A stretch of DNA of 64,000 nt, taken from NCBI GenBank assembly GCA_049890035.1, contig JBMHCG010000057.1, forward strand, positions 1 through 64,000, in the 5' to 3' direction. Below are positions 26,272 to 34,818 of the stretch, in pieces. Numbering within the stretch: position 1 is the stretch's first letter; every line of letters begins with the position of its first letter. A model generated the notes under the pieces. That model saw nothing but the letters and a program-made list of their open reading frames with translations, made no database searches and was not told the DNA's origin. The stretch is from UBA11891 sp049890035. Lineage in GTDB: Bacteria; Bacteroidota; Bacteroidia; Flavobacteriales; Flavobacteriaceae. The position numbers and the translations under genes are program-made.

Positions 26272-26937
26272 ATGCAGGTTTTTCGATGGGGTTTATGGCT
26301 TTTAACTATATGGAGTTGTTTTTATGTTACAAAACTCCACGCGCAATGGGAAGGCAACAAGCCCCCCAACAAACTACTTTTCCCAAAAGAACCGACAGCT
26401 GAAAAGAAAAGTCTGCTGTTGCCCGAACCCCAAAACAACTTTTTAAAAAGTCCCAATACCAGTCTATTGGAAATGAAGCAGCCCATGCTGGACTTGACTC
26501 AAAAAGAAAAGTTTATTGATCCTAAAACACACTATTTGGCGCGTCTCAATCGCTCGCTTTCCAATTCGACTGGAGAGGATAAGAAACTACCTGAAAACTA
26601 TCAAATTGATCAATATCTTGGTGACTTTCGCAGTTCGGATAAAATCATGCAAGTCGTGGTTCGAGATCATGAATATCCTGACGGTGACCGAATAAAGATT
26701 CTTGTTAATGATCAAGAAGTCATTTCAAATTTATTGTTGATTGAACAGTTTCGAGGGATTCAACTTCCTTTGGTAGAGGGATTCAATAAAATTGATTTTG
26801 TAGCTCTAAATCAAGGGGATTCTGGACCCAATACAGCTGAAGTTCAAATATATAACAGCCAAGGCCAATTGGAGGCTGCCAACCGATGGAACTTAGCGAC
26901 AGGGGTCAAAGCAACCTACGTAATCATTAAAGAATAA
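26272..26937 (+). CDS. Periplasmic hypothetical protein
   Basis: A 221-residue exported protein. A signal peptide (FRWGLWLLTIWSCFYVTKLHAQ) leads into a Pro/Lys/Asn-rich linker to about residue 110. A compact beta-rich domain follows (IMQVVVRDHEYPDGDRIKIL, VEGFNKIDFVALNQGDSGP, ANRWNLATG). The GDRIKILVN-type strand pattern suggests a secreted beta-sandwich. Start: an ATG 6 bases after a TTG. It ends 7 bases before the alanine-symporter gene, so the two are probably co-transcribed. Function unknown; similar proteins appear in Flavobacteriia as 'secreted protein' without a role. Confidence 0.75.
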   Translation: MQVFRWGLWLLTIWSCFYVTKLHAQWEGNKPPNKLLFPKEPTAEKKSLLLPEPQNNFLKSPNTSLLEMKQPMLDLTQKEKFIDPKTHYLARLNRSLSNSTGEDKKLPENYQIDQYLGDFRSSDKIMQVVVRDHEYPDGDRIKILVNDQEVISNLLLIEQFRGIQLPLVEGFNKIDFVALNQGDSGPNTAEVQIYNSQGQLEAANRWNLATGVKATYVIIKE

Positions 26938-26944
26938 GCATCTG

Positions 26945-28285
26945 ATGGCGCTCGCTGGTTTCGAACGGTTCCTCCAATATAGCATACAATCACTGGAGTG
27001 GGTTATGCTGATTCTCATTATCGGTGGTGGATGCTATCTTTTGTTTCATTCCAAAGGAGTGCCTTTGTTTCGTATAAAAGAAGCCCTTGAACTTCTTTTC
27101 CGCAAAGAAACAGGCCCAGGAATATCACGTTTTCAAGCCCTGAGTGCTGTGCTAGCAGCAACTGTTGGCTTGGGTAATATATCTGGGGTCGCCATTGCCA
27201 TACATATGGGTGGGCCAGGGGTTTTGGTTTGGATGTGGATCACTGCCGTCATCGGAAGTATCATCAAGTTTTACTCCTGTTCCTTGGCGGTTCAAATGCG
27301 CGCTGTCGATTCCAATAAACAACCCTTGGGAGGACCGATGTACTATATGGAAATGGGTGTCCCACGCTGGGGCAAACCGATGGCAATTTGGTTTTCCATT
27401 GCGGGTCTGTTTGGTGTGCTTCCTGCCTTTACTGCCAATCAGCTGACTCAAACTCTCGTCGATGTAGTGAATCCTAGTCAGTACATTCCCCTGGGTATTT
27501 GGAATTGGAAACTCATTATCGGAATCGTTTTGTGCTTGCTTACCAGCTGGGTTATTTTTGGTGGGCTTAAAAAAATTGTGCGGGTTACTTCAGGATTGGT
27601 TCCGGTTATGGTAATGCTATACCTTTCTATGGGCATCTTTATTCTTGTCAATAATGCCGAAACCATTCTCCCCTCATTGCAACAAATATTTGAACAGGCA
27701 CTGGGATTGCAAACAGCCGTATCCGGTAGCTTTTGGGGGCTGGTTCTACTGGGTGTTCGAAGAGCCGTATTTTCAAATGAAAGTGGGGTCGGTAACGCCC
27801 CCATGTATCATGGACAATCCCAAAGCAAAATGGGAACCAACGAAGGACTCACCGCCATGTTAGGCCCTTTGCTCGACACCGGTTTGGTTTGCACCATCAC
27901 CGGTCTAATTGTTGTCATTAGCGGGGCCTATTCCAATCCTGATCTCAATGGCATAGTTCTAACTCTTGAAGCTTTTCGCCGTCTTTTCTTTGGTATTGGA
28001 GACGAATTGTTGTTGTTGATGGTCTTGGTCTTTGGTGTTTCCACGCTCTTTACTTATTCCTATTATGGCGTGAAGTGCTTTGGCTATTTGACAAGAAAGA
28101 CTTGGGGTCCGTATTACAATTATTTCTATCTGGCCAGTATCATTTTCTCTGCCCTGGTTACAGTAGAAGTTGTAATCGGTATTATTGATCTCTCTTTTGC
28201 ATTGATGTGTATTCCCAACATGGTGGCCCTATTGTATTTATCCAACGCGGTCAAAAGTGAAATGAGAAATCGAAAGTGGATATAA
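26945..28285 (+). CDS. Alanine/glycine:cation symporter (AGCS family)
   Basis: A 446-residue inner-membrane Na+- or H+-coupled amino-acid carrier. The family signature FQALSAVLAATVGLGNISGVA near 60 and the GPG motif are present, with further AGCS blocks GGPMYYMEMGV, RRAVFSNESGVGNAPMYH and FGVSTLFTYSYYG. About 10-11 membrane segments. Typical substrates are L- and D-alanine or glycine. Between a DacB (D-Ala release), a dipeptidase and a D-glutamate pathway, it may take up amino acids freed from murein peptides; that link is inference. It follows the periplasmic hypothetical gene closely and ends at a GC-rich hairpin. Confidence 0.93.
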   Translation: MALAGFERFLQYSIQSLEWVMLILIIGGGCYLLFHSKGVPLFRIKEALELLFRKETGPGISRFQALSAVLAATVGLGNISGVAIAIHMGGPGVLVWMWITAVIGSIIKFYSCSLAVQMRAVDSNKQPLGGPMYYMEMGVPRWGKPMAIWFSIAGLFGVLPAFTANQLTQTLVDVVNPSQYIPLGIWNWKLIIGIVLCLLTSWVIFGGLKKIVRVTSGLVPVMVMLYLSMGIFILVNNAETILPSLQQIFEQALGLQTAVSGSFWGLVLLGVRRAVFSNESGVGNAPMYHGQSQSKMGTNEGLTAMLGPLLDTGLVCTITGLIVVISGAYSNPDLNGIVLTLEAFRRLFFGIGDELLLLMVLVFGVSTLFTYSYYGVKCFGYLTRKTWGPYYNYFYLASIIFSALVTVEVVIGIIDLSFALMCIPNMVALLYLSNAVKSEMRNRKWI

Positions 28286-28286
28286 A

Positions 28287-28309
28287 AAAGCGCGGTTGCC
28301 CCGCGCTTT
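28287..28309. terminator. Hairpin between convergent genes
   Basis: AAAGCGCGG at 28287-28295 and CCGCGCTTT at 28301-28309 form a 9-bp stem with a 5-base loop, directly after the symporter stop and 7 bases before the end of the convergent M20 gene. A-runs on one side and T-runs on the other allow it to act in both directions. Confidence 0.75.
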
Positions 28310-28315
28310 AATGAT

Positions 28316-29746
28316 CTACTGTTGACCTATGGGTGGGGGTCCGTCGGGTAACAACCCTTTGTACACATAAGTGCCTTTGCGTTCTTTAAATTCAGCTTTT
28401 ACAGCCGTTCGCAATGATGGGTTTTTAAACAAATCAATCATTGTCATACCCAAGGCTTTCGCAGCATAGAGCATGCCTTTGTGCCCAATTGACATGCCGC
28501 CACAGGCCACTACGGCCCACGAGTGCCAGGGCGTACCTTTGGGTGCTGTAGCTACCCCCAAACGTACCACTGGAACGATAAAACTAACATCGCCCACATC
28601 TGTGGATCCCCCCCCTGGGTGTTCAAGTGTTTCTCTCAATGGCTTTACCGTTCCATCAATTCCTATTTGCGGCTTGCCCGTAGCTTCCTGAATTTTATAG
28701 GCAAAAGCTGTTTCTTCTTCTGTATAGGCAATATCCCCTAAAGTTTCTAAATTCTTTTGTACGGCAGCACCCCCAGCTCGGTTGGGCAGAATTTCATGTA
28801 TCCCTGAAATAAGTGATATTTTATAATCGACATTGGCAAGAATAGCAGCCCCTTCGGCCATGGCTTGAACCCGTTCATAGACTTCTTGCATGCCTTCCCT
28901 TTTTGTATCACGTACACGCACCCAAATACGAGAATAGTCAGGCACCACGTTGACTACCTGTCCCCCATCTTGAATGTGGTAGTGAATGCGAACGGTGGGT
29001 TTGATGTGTTCGCGGTACATATTGATCCCGTGTGTATACAACTCTAGGGCATCGGAAGCACTACGCCCATTCCATGGATCGGCTGAAGCATGGGCTGTTT
29101 GTCCAAAAAACTCTACTTTAAAATCCACCAATGCAAGAGAGCTTTGTACATCAGCTTCTATATTGTCTGCGGGATGCCAGTCCAAGCAAATATCTAAGTC
29201 ATCGAATAAGCCCGCACGGGCCATCCACAGTTTGCCAAAAAATTTCTCTTCTGCGGGTGTTCCAAAAAACTTTACGGTCCCTTTGATTTTACCCTGCTCA
29301 ATCAGTCTTTTCACGGCCACGGCAGCACCCAAACTAGCCGTTCCAAATAAATTATGTCCGCATCCGTGTCCAGCTGCACCGGCTTGAAGCGGTTCTTTGT
29401 TGGGGGTTGCTTTTTGTGAAATCCCTGGAAGAGCGTCAAATTCTCCTAGAATTCCAATAACGGGTTTGCCAGAACCATAACTGGCTACAAAAGCTGTTGG
29501 TGTATCTGCAACCCCAACAGTAACATCAAAACCCTGTGCTCGTGCATAGGCGATTAGGGTTTCAGAAGACACTTTTTCTTGGAAAGCAATTTCTGCGGCT
29601 GCCCAAATTTTGTCGCTCACATCAATCAAAGCCGCTTGTTCTTGATCAATTTGTGCGATGAGTTGCTGTTTTAATTTTTGTGTGTTTTGTCCCCACGTTA
29701 TTCCAGAAACAGTGAGGAATAAAACAAATACGCTTAATTTTTTCAT
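28316..29746 (-). CDS. M20-family amidohydrolase (AbgB-like), exported
   Basis: A 476-residue zinc peptidase/amidohydrolase. A signal peptide (LSVFVLFLTVSGITWGQ) suggests the periplasm; the ATG at 29746 is chosen for it. Conserved elements are GILGEFDALPG, GHGCGHNLFGTA (metal His/Cys), FGTPAEEKFFGK (catalytic Glu pair), LDWHPADN and GGGSTDVGDVSF near 390. This is the peptidase M20D type that removes acyl or aminobenzoyl groups from amino acids and small peptides. Most relatives are cytoplasmic, so an exported form is somewhat unusual but common in Flavobacteriia. It may feed the neighbouring amino-acid uptake genes. Confidence 0.92.
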   Translation of the reverse strand: MKKLSVFVLFLTVSGITWGQNTQKLKQQLIAQIDQEQAALIDVSDKIWAAAEIAFQEKVSSETLIAYARAQGFDVTVGVADTPTAFVASYGSGKPVIGILGEFDALPGISQKATPNKEPLQAGAAGHGCGHNLFGTASLGAAVAVKRLIEQGKIKGTVKFFGTPAEEKFFGKLWMARAGLFDDLDICLDWHPADNIEADVQSSLALVDFKVEFFGQTAHASADPWNGRSASDALELYTHGINMYREHIKPTVRIHYHIQDGGQVVNVVPDYSRIWVRVRDTKREGMQEVYERVQAMAEGAAILANVDYKISLISGIHEILPNRAGGAAVQKNLETLGDIAYTEEETAFAYKIQEATGKPQIGIDGTVKPLRETLEHPGGGSTDVGDVSFIVPVVRLGVATAPKGTPWHSWAVVACGGMSIGHKGMLYAAKALGMTMIDLFKNPSLRTAVKAEFKERKGTYVYKGLLPDGPPPIGQQ

Positions 29747-29787
29747 TTTCTGATTTTTTGAAGTCAAGGACTGCCAAAGAGGAACTA

Positions 29788-29949
29788 CTATCGGTGTTTT
29801 AATAGCAGGGTCAGTAAAAGAAAGAAACTGCCACCCATCAAATAAGGGGTGTCAATAAAATTCAATTTGTCGTACATGATACCCACAACCGTAAAACATA
29901 AAATAGCTACTAGCCCCAGTACTATTCGCAAGCCCATTTTCCAGTTCAT
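29788..29949 (-). CDS. Small two-helix membrane protein (53 aa)
   Basis: A 53-residue protein with two hydrophobic helices (LRIVLGLVAILCFTVVGIM and MGGSFFLLLTLLLK) joined by a short polar turn with Tyr-Asp-Lys. It is too short for most ORF finders. A clear ATG and codon use like its neighbours support it. It lies 42 bases upstream of the M20 gene on the same strand, so it may share its transcript. No family recognised. Confidence 0.7.
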   Translation of the reverse strand: MNWKMGLRIVLGLVAILCFTVVGIMYDKLNFIDTPYLMGGSFFLLLTLLLKHR

Positions 29950-29995
29950 TGACTAAATATATAAAAAGGAAAAAGGAAATCGGTACATTTAAAGC

Positions 29996-30238
29996 ATGAT
30001 TCGCTTCTATTTCATTGGGGTTTCCATACTCTTTTGGGCCATTGTCGCCAACGGGCTTGCCATTTGGCTTGGAATTAAAACATGGTATGAGTTTTTGGAA
30101 TTCATCGTTGAAAAAAGAGGGCATGAATTAAATCTAATGCCCTGGGACTGGGTGTGGCTCTTTTTGGGTTATCCTTTAACCCTGGGAGCCAGTGCGGGTC
30201 TCGGGGATTGGATCTATAAACAAATCCATTTGCAATGA
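29996..30238 (+). CDS. Small hypothetical membrane protein (80 aa)
   Basis: An 80-residue protein with an N-terminal membrane helix (FYFIGVSILFWAIVANGLAIWL) and a second hydrophobic stretch (WVWLFLGYPLTLGASAGLG). Between them is an acidic/basic loop with KTWYEFLEFIVEKRGHE. It overlaps the OsmC gene by four bases (ATGA), so the two are probably translationally coupled. Seen as an unknown conserved protein; function cannot be stated. Confidence 0.7.
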   Translation: MIRFYFIGVSILFWAIVANGLAIWLGIKTWYEFLEFIVEKRGHELNLMPWDWVWLFLGYPLTLGASAGLGDWIYKQIHLQ

Positions 30239-30636
30239 CTAGTACGGTTACCTATCTGGGCGATTTGCGTACCGAATGTACACATCTATCGTCACAAACT
30301 AAAATGAATACAGACGCCCCGGTTGACAACCAAGGAAAAGGACAAGCCTTTTCCCCAACAGACCAAGTGGCAACTGCCTTGGCCTCATGCATCCTTACGA
30401 TCATGGGAATCAAGGCTCGGGAATGGGAGATTGATCTCATAAACACGAAAGCCGAAGTAACAAAGACAATGGGAGATAACCCGCGTCGGATTACCAAAAT
30501 TGATATCCGCATTTGTTTCCCCCATAAATGGGATACAAAAACAAAAATACGCTTAGAGAAAGTTGTAACCGCCTGTCCCGTCCATCATTCCTTGCATCCC
30601 GATATTGAAAAAAGCATTCAACTGGAATGGTCTTGA
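30235..30636 (+). CDS. OsmC-family peroxiredoxin
   Basis: A 133-residue cytoplasmic hydroperoxide reductase. Two conserved Cys sit where the family has them: ALASCILTIMGIKA near 50 (peroxidatic) and TACPVHHSLH near 113 (resolving). FSPTDQVATALAS is the OsmC helix preceding the first Cys. Length is normal. It reduces organic hydroperoxides with dithiol reductants. It is coupled to the small membrane protein upstream. Its 3' end overlaps the convergent small membrane-protein gene by 19 bases. Confidence 0.92.
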   Translation: MTSTVTYLGDLRTECTHLSSQTKMNTDAPVDNQGKGQAFSPTDQVATALASCILTIMGIKAREWEIDLINTKAEVTKTMGDNPRRITKIDIRICFPHKWDTKTKIRLEKVVTACPVHHSLHPDIEKSIQLEWS

Positions 30637-30821
30637 TCCTTGGAACTTGAAACAGGTGCTTTCGGGATAAAAAGCACAATAACAACTCCTATAAAACCGA
30701 AAAAAAAGCCCAATAAAAAACCCATGGATCGAGAACGTCCTTTGCGTTCACACAGATACGAGCCCAAAGCACCAAAAGCAACACCAATGGCCATTGAGAA
30801 ATAAAAAAAGGAACTATTCAT
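30618..30821 (-). CDS. Small hypothetical membrane protein (67 aa)
   Basis: A 67-residue protein with two hydrophobic segments (FFYFSMAIGVAFGALGSYL and SMGFLLGFFFGFIGVVIVLFI) separated by a basic loop with Cys-Glu-Arg-Lys. The ATG at 30821 follows the upstream ABA4-like stop by one base (TGAAATG), the usual stop-restart arrangement; an ATG nine bases earlier is the alternative. The frame continues open to 31052, but that part is a shadow of the ABA4-like gene. Resembles small proteins with a glycine-rich membrane hairpin; role unknown. Confidence 0.6.
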   Translation of the reverse strand: MNSSFFYFSMAIGVAFGALGSYLCERKGRSRSMGFLLGFFFGFIGVVIVLFIPKAPVSSSKDQDHSS

Positions 30822-30822
30822 T

Positions 30823-31245
30823 TCAAGCATAAGAGCGGTGTATAAAGAAAGTGATACTGTATGCCAATACACCCAAAGGGCCAAGCATGAAAGTAAAAAG
30901 TAAGGGAACCCATAGCCACATATGAGGGATTCCTTTTTCTTGACTGTGGCGTAACAGCCAACAGCCAACCCAAAAATCAAAGGCCAAATAATGCAACCAA
31001 CCCGCAGCAGCAGACTCTGGGGTGGCTTCTTTAAAGAGTGCCAAGATCCCATTCAGGCTTGTAAAATCGGCCCCAGCCAATCCTCCAAACCCCAACAAAA
31101 AATACCCGTAAAAAAAACTTAGCCCGAGGGGTACCCAAGGATATTGTAACAATTGCTGGGTTAGCCTCTTTTTGGGAAATAGCAATAGCAATCCCCAAAA
31201 AAACAAAATGAGTGTATTGCACAAAGAAAAGAGCATTTCGGTCAT
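30823..31245 (-). CDS. ABA4-like family membrane protein (DUF4281)
   Basis: A 140-residue polytopic protein with four hydrophobic segments. It matches the ABA4/DUF4281 plan: LCNTLILFFWGLLLLFPK, then GADFTSLNGILALF, GWLHYLAFDFWVGCWL and LLFTFMLGPLGVLAYS. In plants the ABA4 homologue is needed for neoxanthin formation; bacterial members have no settled role. A carotenoid link would be plausible in a pigmented flavobacterium, but no carotenoid genes are nearby. A longer overlapping frame in this region is rejected because the family match is in this one. Confidence 0.85.
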   Translation of the reverse strand: MTEMLFSLCNTLILFFWGLLLLFPKKRLTQQLLQYPWVPLGLSFFYGYFLLGFGGLAGADFTSLNGILALFKEATPESAAAGWLHYLAFDFWVGCWLLRHSQEKGIPHMWLWVPLLFTFMLGPLGVLAYSITFFIHRSYA

Positions 31246-31298
31246 AATGGAAGCAATAATCTTTTTTAAAAATAAGAACTTCCCACTATATTCGGAAC

Positions 31299-31748
31299 AT
31301 GTTAGTCTTCAAAGACATTTATGGCAACCGTATAGATCCGCTCAAACACACCCTCCAAAAATTGGAAACCTTCCCTTTTGTTGAAATACATATTGGGTCG
31401 GATTCTCAAAACATTGGTAAAAAAACCAAATATTGTACGGTCATAGCATACCGCTTTGGGAATCGAGGCGTTCATTACATTTTAAGTAAAAGCGAACAGC
31501 CTGTTATTCGTGACATGTGGACACGGCTATGGAAAGAAGCAGAACTCAGTTTGGAAGTTGCAGAGTGGTTGACCAAACAAGTCAATATCAAGGTTGAAAT
31601 TGATATGGATTACAATAACGATGAAAACTTTAAATCGCATAAATTAGTTGCTGCTACAAAAGGGTGGGCAAATTCACTGGGCTATAAAGTCAACATCAAA
31701 CCCAAGAATCAAGTTGCAACCAAAGCCGCCGATCATCATTGCAAATAA
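31299..31748 (+). CDS. YkuK-like RNase H-fold protein (DUF458)
   Basis: A 149-residue cytoplasmic protein. The family start VEIHIGSDSQN provides the first Asp of an RNase H-like fold. The further conserved pieces are YCTVIAYRFG, EVEIDMDYN (second Asp) and SHKLVAATKGWANSLGY, with a C-terminal KAADHHCK. YkuK of Bacillus belongs to this uncharacterised group. Nuclease activity is a fold-based guess. It lies 3 bases before the hydroxyacid dehydrogenase gene, so they probably share an mRNA. Confidence 0.85.
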   Translation: MLVFKDIYGNRIDPLKHTLQKLETFPFVEIHIGSDSQNIGKKTKYCTVIAYRFGNRGVHYILSKSEQPVIRDMWTRLWKEAELSLEVAEWLTKQVNIKVEIDMDYNNDENFKSHKLVAATKGWANSLGYKVNIKPKNQVATKAADHHCK

Positions 31749-31751
31749 ATT

Positions 31752-32687
31752 ATGTCCACTTCACCTCCTATTGGTCTTTTGACACCTCCTGAAATTGGTC
31801 ACCGCTGGGTGGCTGCTTTTCAAACCCAAGCACCACATCAACAGATCGCTTTGAATGAAGCCATTACAGCCCCCAAGGATATTGAACTGTTGTTGGTTTG
31901 GAAACACCCAGAAGGGGCACTAAAACACTTTCCGAATCTTCGCTTGTTGTATTCATTGGGCGCTGGAGTCGACCACCTGTTGAACGATCCCGAGCGTCCC
32001 CCTGCCGTTCCCATCTGCCGTATAGTGGATCCTTTGTTGGCGTTTTCAATGTCCAACTACATTGTCTATGCCGTTTTAGAATTTCAGCGACGGATGAACA
32101 AATATCGGACTGATCAACAAGAACGAAAATGGGATCATTATGCCCCTCCAGAACGCTCGGTCCGTATAGGTATATTGGGCTTGGGTCATTTGGGACAAGA
32201 TGCGGCGAAGAAACTACATCAACTGGGTTTTGATGTGTCTGGCTACAGTCCAAGTAAAAAACAACTAAAAGGAATCACTTCCTATGCGGGTGAGCAACTT
32301 AAGGATTTTCTTCAGGCTGTGAATGTATTGGTATGTACCGTACCCTACACCTCACAAACACATGGACTTCTCAATGCCTCTTTGTTCAAACAGTTACCGA
32401 AGGGAAGTTTTTTGATTAACGTAGCACGGGGGAAGGTTCAAAATGAAAATGATATTCTCAATAGTTTGGAACAAGGTCATTTGGCCGGTGCTTTTTTGGA
32501 TGTTTTTGAAACAGAACCCCTGCCCAAAGAAAGCCCCCTGTGGAACCACCCTCGGATCTCTATAACACCGCATATCGCCAGCATTACCAATCCCGAAGCT
32601 GGCGTACAACAAATACTGCAGAACTGGAAACGTCTTCAAAAAGGAGAGCTACTGGAGCACCTAGTAAATCCCAAAAAAGGTTATTGA
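31752..32687 (+). CDS. D-2-hydroxyacid dehydrogenase (GhrA-like)
   Basis: A 311-residue NAD(P)H-dependent oxidoreductase reducing glyoxylate, hydroxypyruvate or related 2-keto acids. The Rossmann motif GILGLGHLGQDAAK lies near 140, the substrate-binding Arg in INVARGKVQNENDIL, the Glu partner in DVFETEPLP, and the catalytic His in ITPHIASITNP. LYSLGAGVDHLL in the substrate domain is typical of the GhrA/phosphoglycerate dehydrogenase-like group. Length normal. It converges with the DgcN-like gene with a 7-base overlap. Confidence 0.9.
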   Translation: MSTSPPIGLLTPPEIGHRWVAAFQTQAPHQQIALNEAITAPKDIELLLVWKHPEGALKHFPNLRLLYSLGAGVDHLLNDPERPPAVPICRIVDPLLAFSMSNYIVYAVLEFQRRMNKYRTDQQERKWDHYAPPERSVRIGILGLGHLGQDAAKKLHQLGFDVSGYSPSKKQLKGITSYAGEQLKDFLQAVNVLVCTVPYTSQTHGLLNASLFKQLPKGSFLINVARGKVQNENDILNSLEQGHLAGAFLDVFETEPLPKESPLWNHPRISITPHIASITNPEAGVQQILQNWKRLQKGELLEHLVNPKKGY

Positions 32688-33712
32688 ATCGCGCTGCCTA
32701 GTTTCTCACAACCATAACGAACTACATCCGTTGTGGGACAACCTGTTTCGGCTTCTATCTTAGCAATCACAGCTTGTGCTTCTCTCTCATTAAGCGTACT
32801 CGTATTCAATGCGATTCCGACCACTTGTGCTCGGGGATAGGTGCCCAATACTGTGGCCAACTGTTCGTTCAAGGAGATAAATTCTTTCAGTGGGGGAATG
32901 GCGATATGCTCTGGAAACTTTAAATGTTTTTTTTCAGCACGATGACACAAAATCATATGCGTGGGACAACTGCCGCGCATAAGTGGGAGGGTTGCTGTAC
33001 TTCCGGGGTGCAAAAGAGATCCTTGGCCTTCAATCAAAATCCAATCTGCTTCTCGGTGTTCCATCACAGCTTGTTCAACTGCTCCGCAAGCCAAATCCAC
33101 TTTGTATGCATCCAAAGGGATTCCTTTTCCAGTAAGTGTGATGCCGATCTGCCCTGTCGCCACAAAGCCTGTATGGATCTTTTTTTCTTGCGCCCAGGCA
33201 TACAATTCCAAGCCAGCAGTCATTTTTCCTGCAGCCATATCCGTTCCAACAAACAAGATTCTTTTATTGGATAAAGTAGCCGCCTGTGCCGATGCTATAG
33301 GAGGAGTAAACTGAGGAACACGAACATCCCAAATCCACTGATTGGGTTGTGAACAAAGAGCTTTAAAGCGATCCTGTAGGAGATCGTGCAAGCCATTTAT
33401 TATGGACATTCCCGCATCTAAGGCATGCTGAATCAACTCCATCCATGCCAGAGGAATCCGTCCGCCCGAAGGAGCTATTCCAAGGATAAGTACATTGGCT
33501 CCCAGTTCAATCGCCCGATCCAAACTAGATACAATAGGGGCATTGTGATCGATACCGGTCACTTCGGGTAACGATTGATCTGCAAATTGTGTGTCGACTA
33601 CCGCTACAATCTCATTCGTAGCATATCGCAGCACCCCAAAGCCCATTTTTCCATAATCACTTTGTAAATGTCCCTCCATGTAAAGGGCAATTTTATCCTT
33701 CGGTTGTAACAT
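32681..33712 (-). CDS. dgcN: DUF1611 protein, DgcN-like (D-glutamate N-acetyltransferase)
   Basis: A 343-residue cytoplasmic protein. The N-terminal half binds a nucleotide-like fold; the second half has a P-loop-like FVGTDMAAGKMTAGLEL near 175, then GFVATGQIGI, VEQAVMEHREADWILIEGQGSLLHPG and GIALNTSTL, all DUF1611 hallmarks. It overlaps the enolase-superfamily epimerase by 20 bases. The same pair, DgcN and DgcA, is known in marine bacteria to acetylate D-glutamate and then racemise N-acetyl-D-glutamate for conversion to L-glutamate. Function here is inferred from family and pairing. The ATG at 33712 replaces an upstream TTG. Confidence 0.85.
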   Translation of the reverse strand: MLQPKDKIALYMEGHLQSDYGKMGFGVLRYATNEIVAVVDTQFADQSLPEVTGIDHNAPIVSSLDRAIELGANVLILGIAPSGGRIPLAWMELIQHALDAGMSIINGLHDLLQDRFKALCSQPNQWIWDVRVPQFTPPIASAQAATLSNKRILFVGTDMAAGKMTAGLELYAWAQEKKIHTGFVATGQIGITLTGKGIPLDAYKVDLACGAVEQAVMEHREADWILIEGQGSLLHPGSTATLPLMRGSCPTHMILCHRAEKKHLKFPEHIAIPPLKEFISLNEQLATVLGTYPRAQVVGIALNTSTLNEREAQAVIAKIEAETGCPTTDVVRYGCEKLGSAIQ

Positions 33713-34754
33713 TGTGCTGGTCAATTAATTTGGCACCATGGCCTATTTTATCGGTAGGCATTGTTATTCCGTCAATGAGCGGTGCCCCTTCAGCCGGATC
33801 CGGAGCCAGATTGTAATGAGAATCCAAATCGATGTGATCCAATATCCCTGACAGCGCAGCGGCCGCAGCTATGGATAAAGAGGATTCGCTCATACAACCC
33901 ACCATAGTCTTTAAGCCAAAGGCTTGGGCCGTAGCTATAATTCTCAACGCCTCGGTTATCCCTCCACATTTCATCAATTTAAAATTGACACCATGGACTG
34001 AATGTGCCCATTGTGGGATGTTGTTCGCAAAACGACACGACTCATCAACATAAATGGGTAATGCCGATTGCTGATACAAGGGAGTTAAATTGGCTTCTTC
34101 TCCTTCTTTTAGCGGCTGTTCGATATATGTTACTCCGCGTTCCGCCAACCAATGACTCATATCGACCGCTGTGGATAAATCCCACCCACCGTTGGCATCG
34201 ACCCGGACTTTAACATCATAATTCATACAACTGGCTACCACTTGTTCGAACATGGCTTTGTCGGCCATCACCCCTTCTGGTGAACCCAATTTTATTTTTA
34301 ACGATTGCACCCCTGTTCCCTCCAAAAGAAGGGGAACTCTTTCTTTGACTACTTCTGGTGGATTGATGCCAATCGTTACGGAAGTAGCTATCTTGGGTTT
34401 GGGAAAGCCCAACAATTGATAGAGCGGCATTTGAGCTTTTTTGGCTTTCCAGTCCCATAGAGCTATGTCAAGTCCGGCATAAGCACATGGGGCGATTTGC
34501 ATCGATCGTGCACGGGCTTCTATTTCGTAAATGGAGAGCCCCTCGATACCGCTTTGGACCAAACGTTCCAGTTCTTCAATCACTTTTTCTGGACTGTCGG
34601 CATTTTCATTTTTCCCTGGTGCTGCTTCTCCCCAACCTACAATCCCTTCCTTTTCCAGGGCAACAAATACATTGTAAGAATCGCCTCGCACACCTCGACT
34701 GATGGCTAGAGGAAAACGTTTTTTCAATAATATTTTATAGTAACTCAGTTTCAT
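33693..34754 (-). CDS. dgcA: Enolase-superfamily dipeptide epimerase / N-acyl amino acid racemase (DgcA-like)
   Basis: A 353-residue Mg-dependent epimerase of the muconate-lactonizing subgroup. Visible are the catalytic Lys in LKIKLGSPEG near 160, metal ligands in VRVDANGG, EQPLKEGE and YVDESC, and the second Lys in NFKLMKCGGI. SHYNLAPDPAEG carries the specificity-loop Asp typical of L-Ala-D/L-Glu epimerases. The ATG at 34754 is used because the longer frame has an unrelated basic tail. It is translated just before and overlaps the DUF1611 gene. It could be an L-Ala-D/L-Glu epimerase or the N-acetyl-D-glutamate racemase DgcA; the partner favours the latter. Confidence 0.88.
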   Translation of the reverse strand: MKLSYYKILLKKRFPLAISRGVRGDSYNVFVALEKEGIVGWGEAAPGKNENADSPEKVIEELERLVQSGIEGLSIYEIEARARSMQIAPCAYAGLDIALWDWKAKKAQMPLYQLLGFPKPKIATSVTIGINPPEVVKERVPLLLEGTGVQSLKIKLGSPEGVMADKAMFEQVVASCMNYDVKVRVDANGGWDLSTAVDMSHWLAERGVTYIEQPLKEGEEANLTPLYQQSALPIYVDESCRFANNIPQWAHSVHGVNFKLMKCGGITEALRIIATAQAFGLKTMVGCMSESSLSIAAAAALSGILDHIDLDSHYNLAPDPAEGAPLIDGITMPTDKIGHGAKLIDQHNVTTEG

Positions 34755-34818
34755 TTGGGCAGCCTCAGCTTCTTTTCTTGTACCTTTACTGGTAGGTAAA
34801 TATATCAATTCTTATTTC

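Noticed and set aside
30831..31052. Upstream part of a 144-codon minus-strand frame
   Set aside because: The overlapping frame has a clear ABA4-like match over this part; only the 3' 67 codons of the 144-codon frame seem real.
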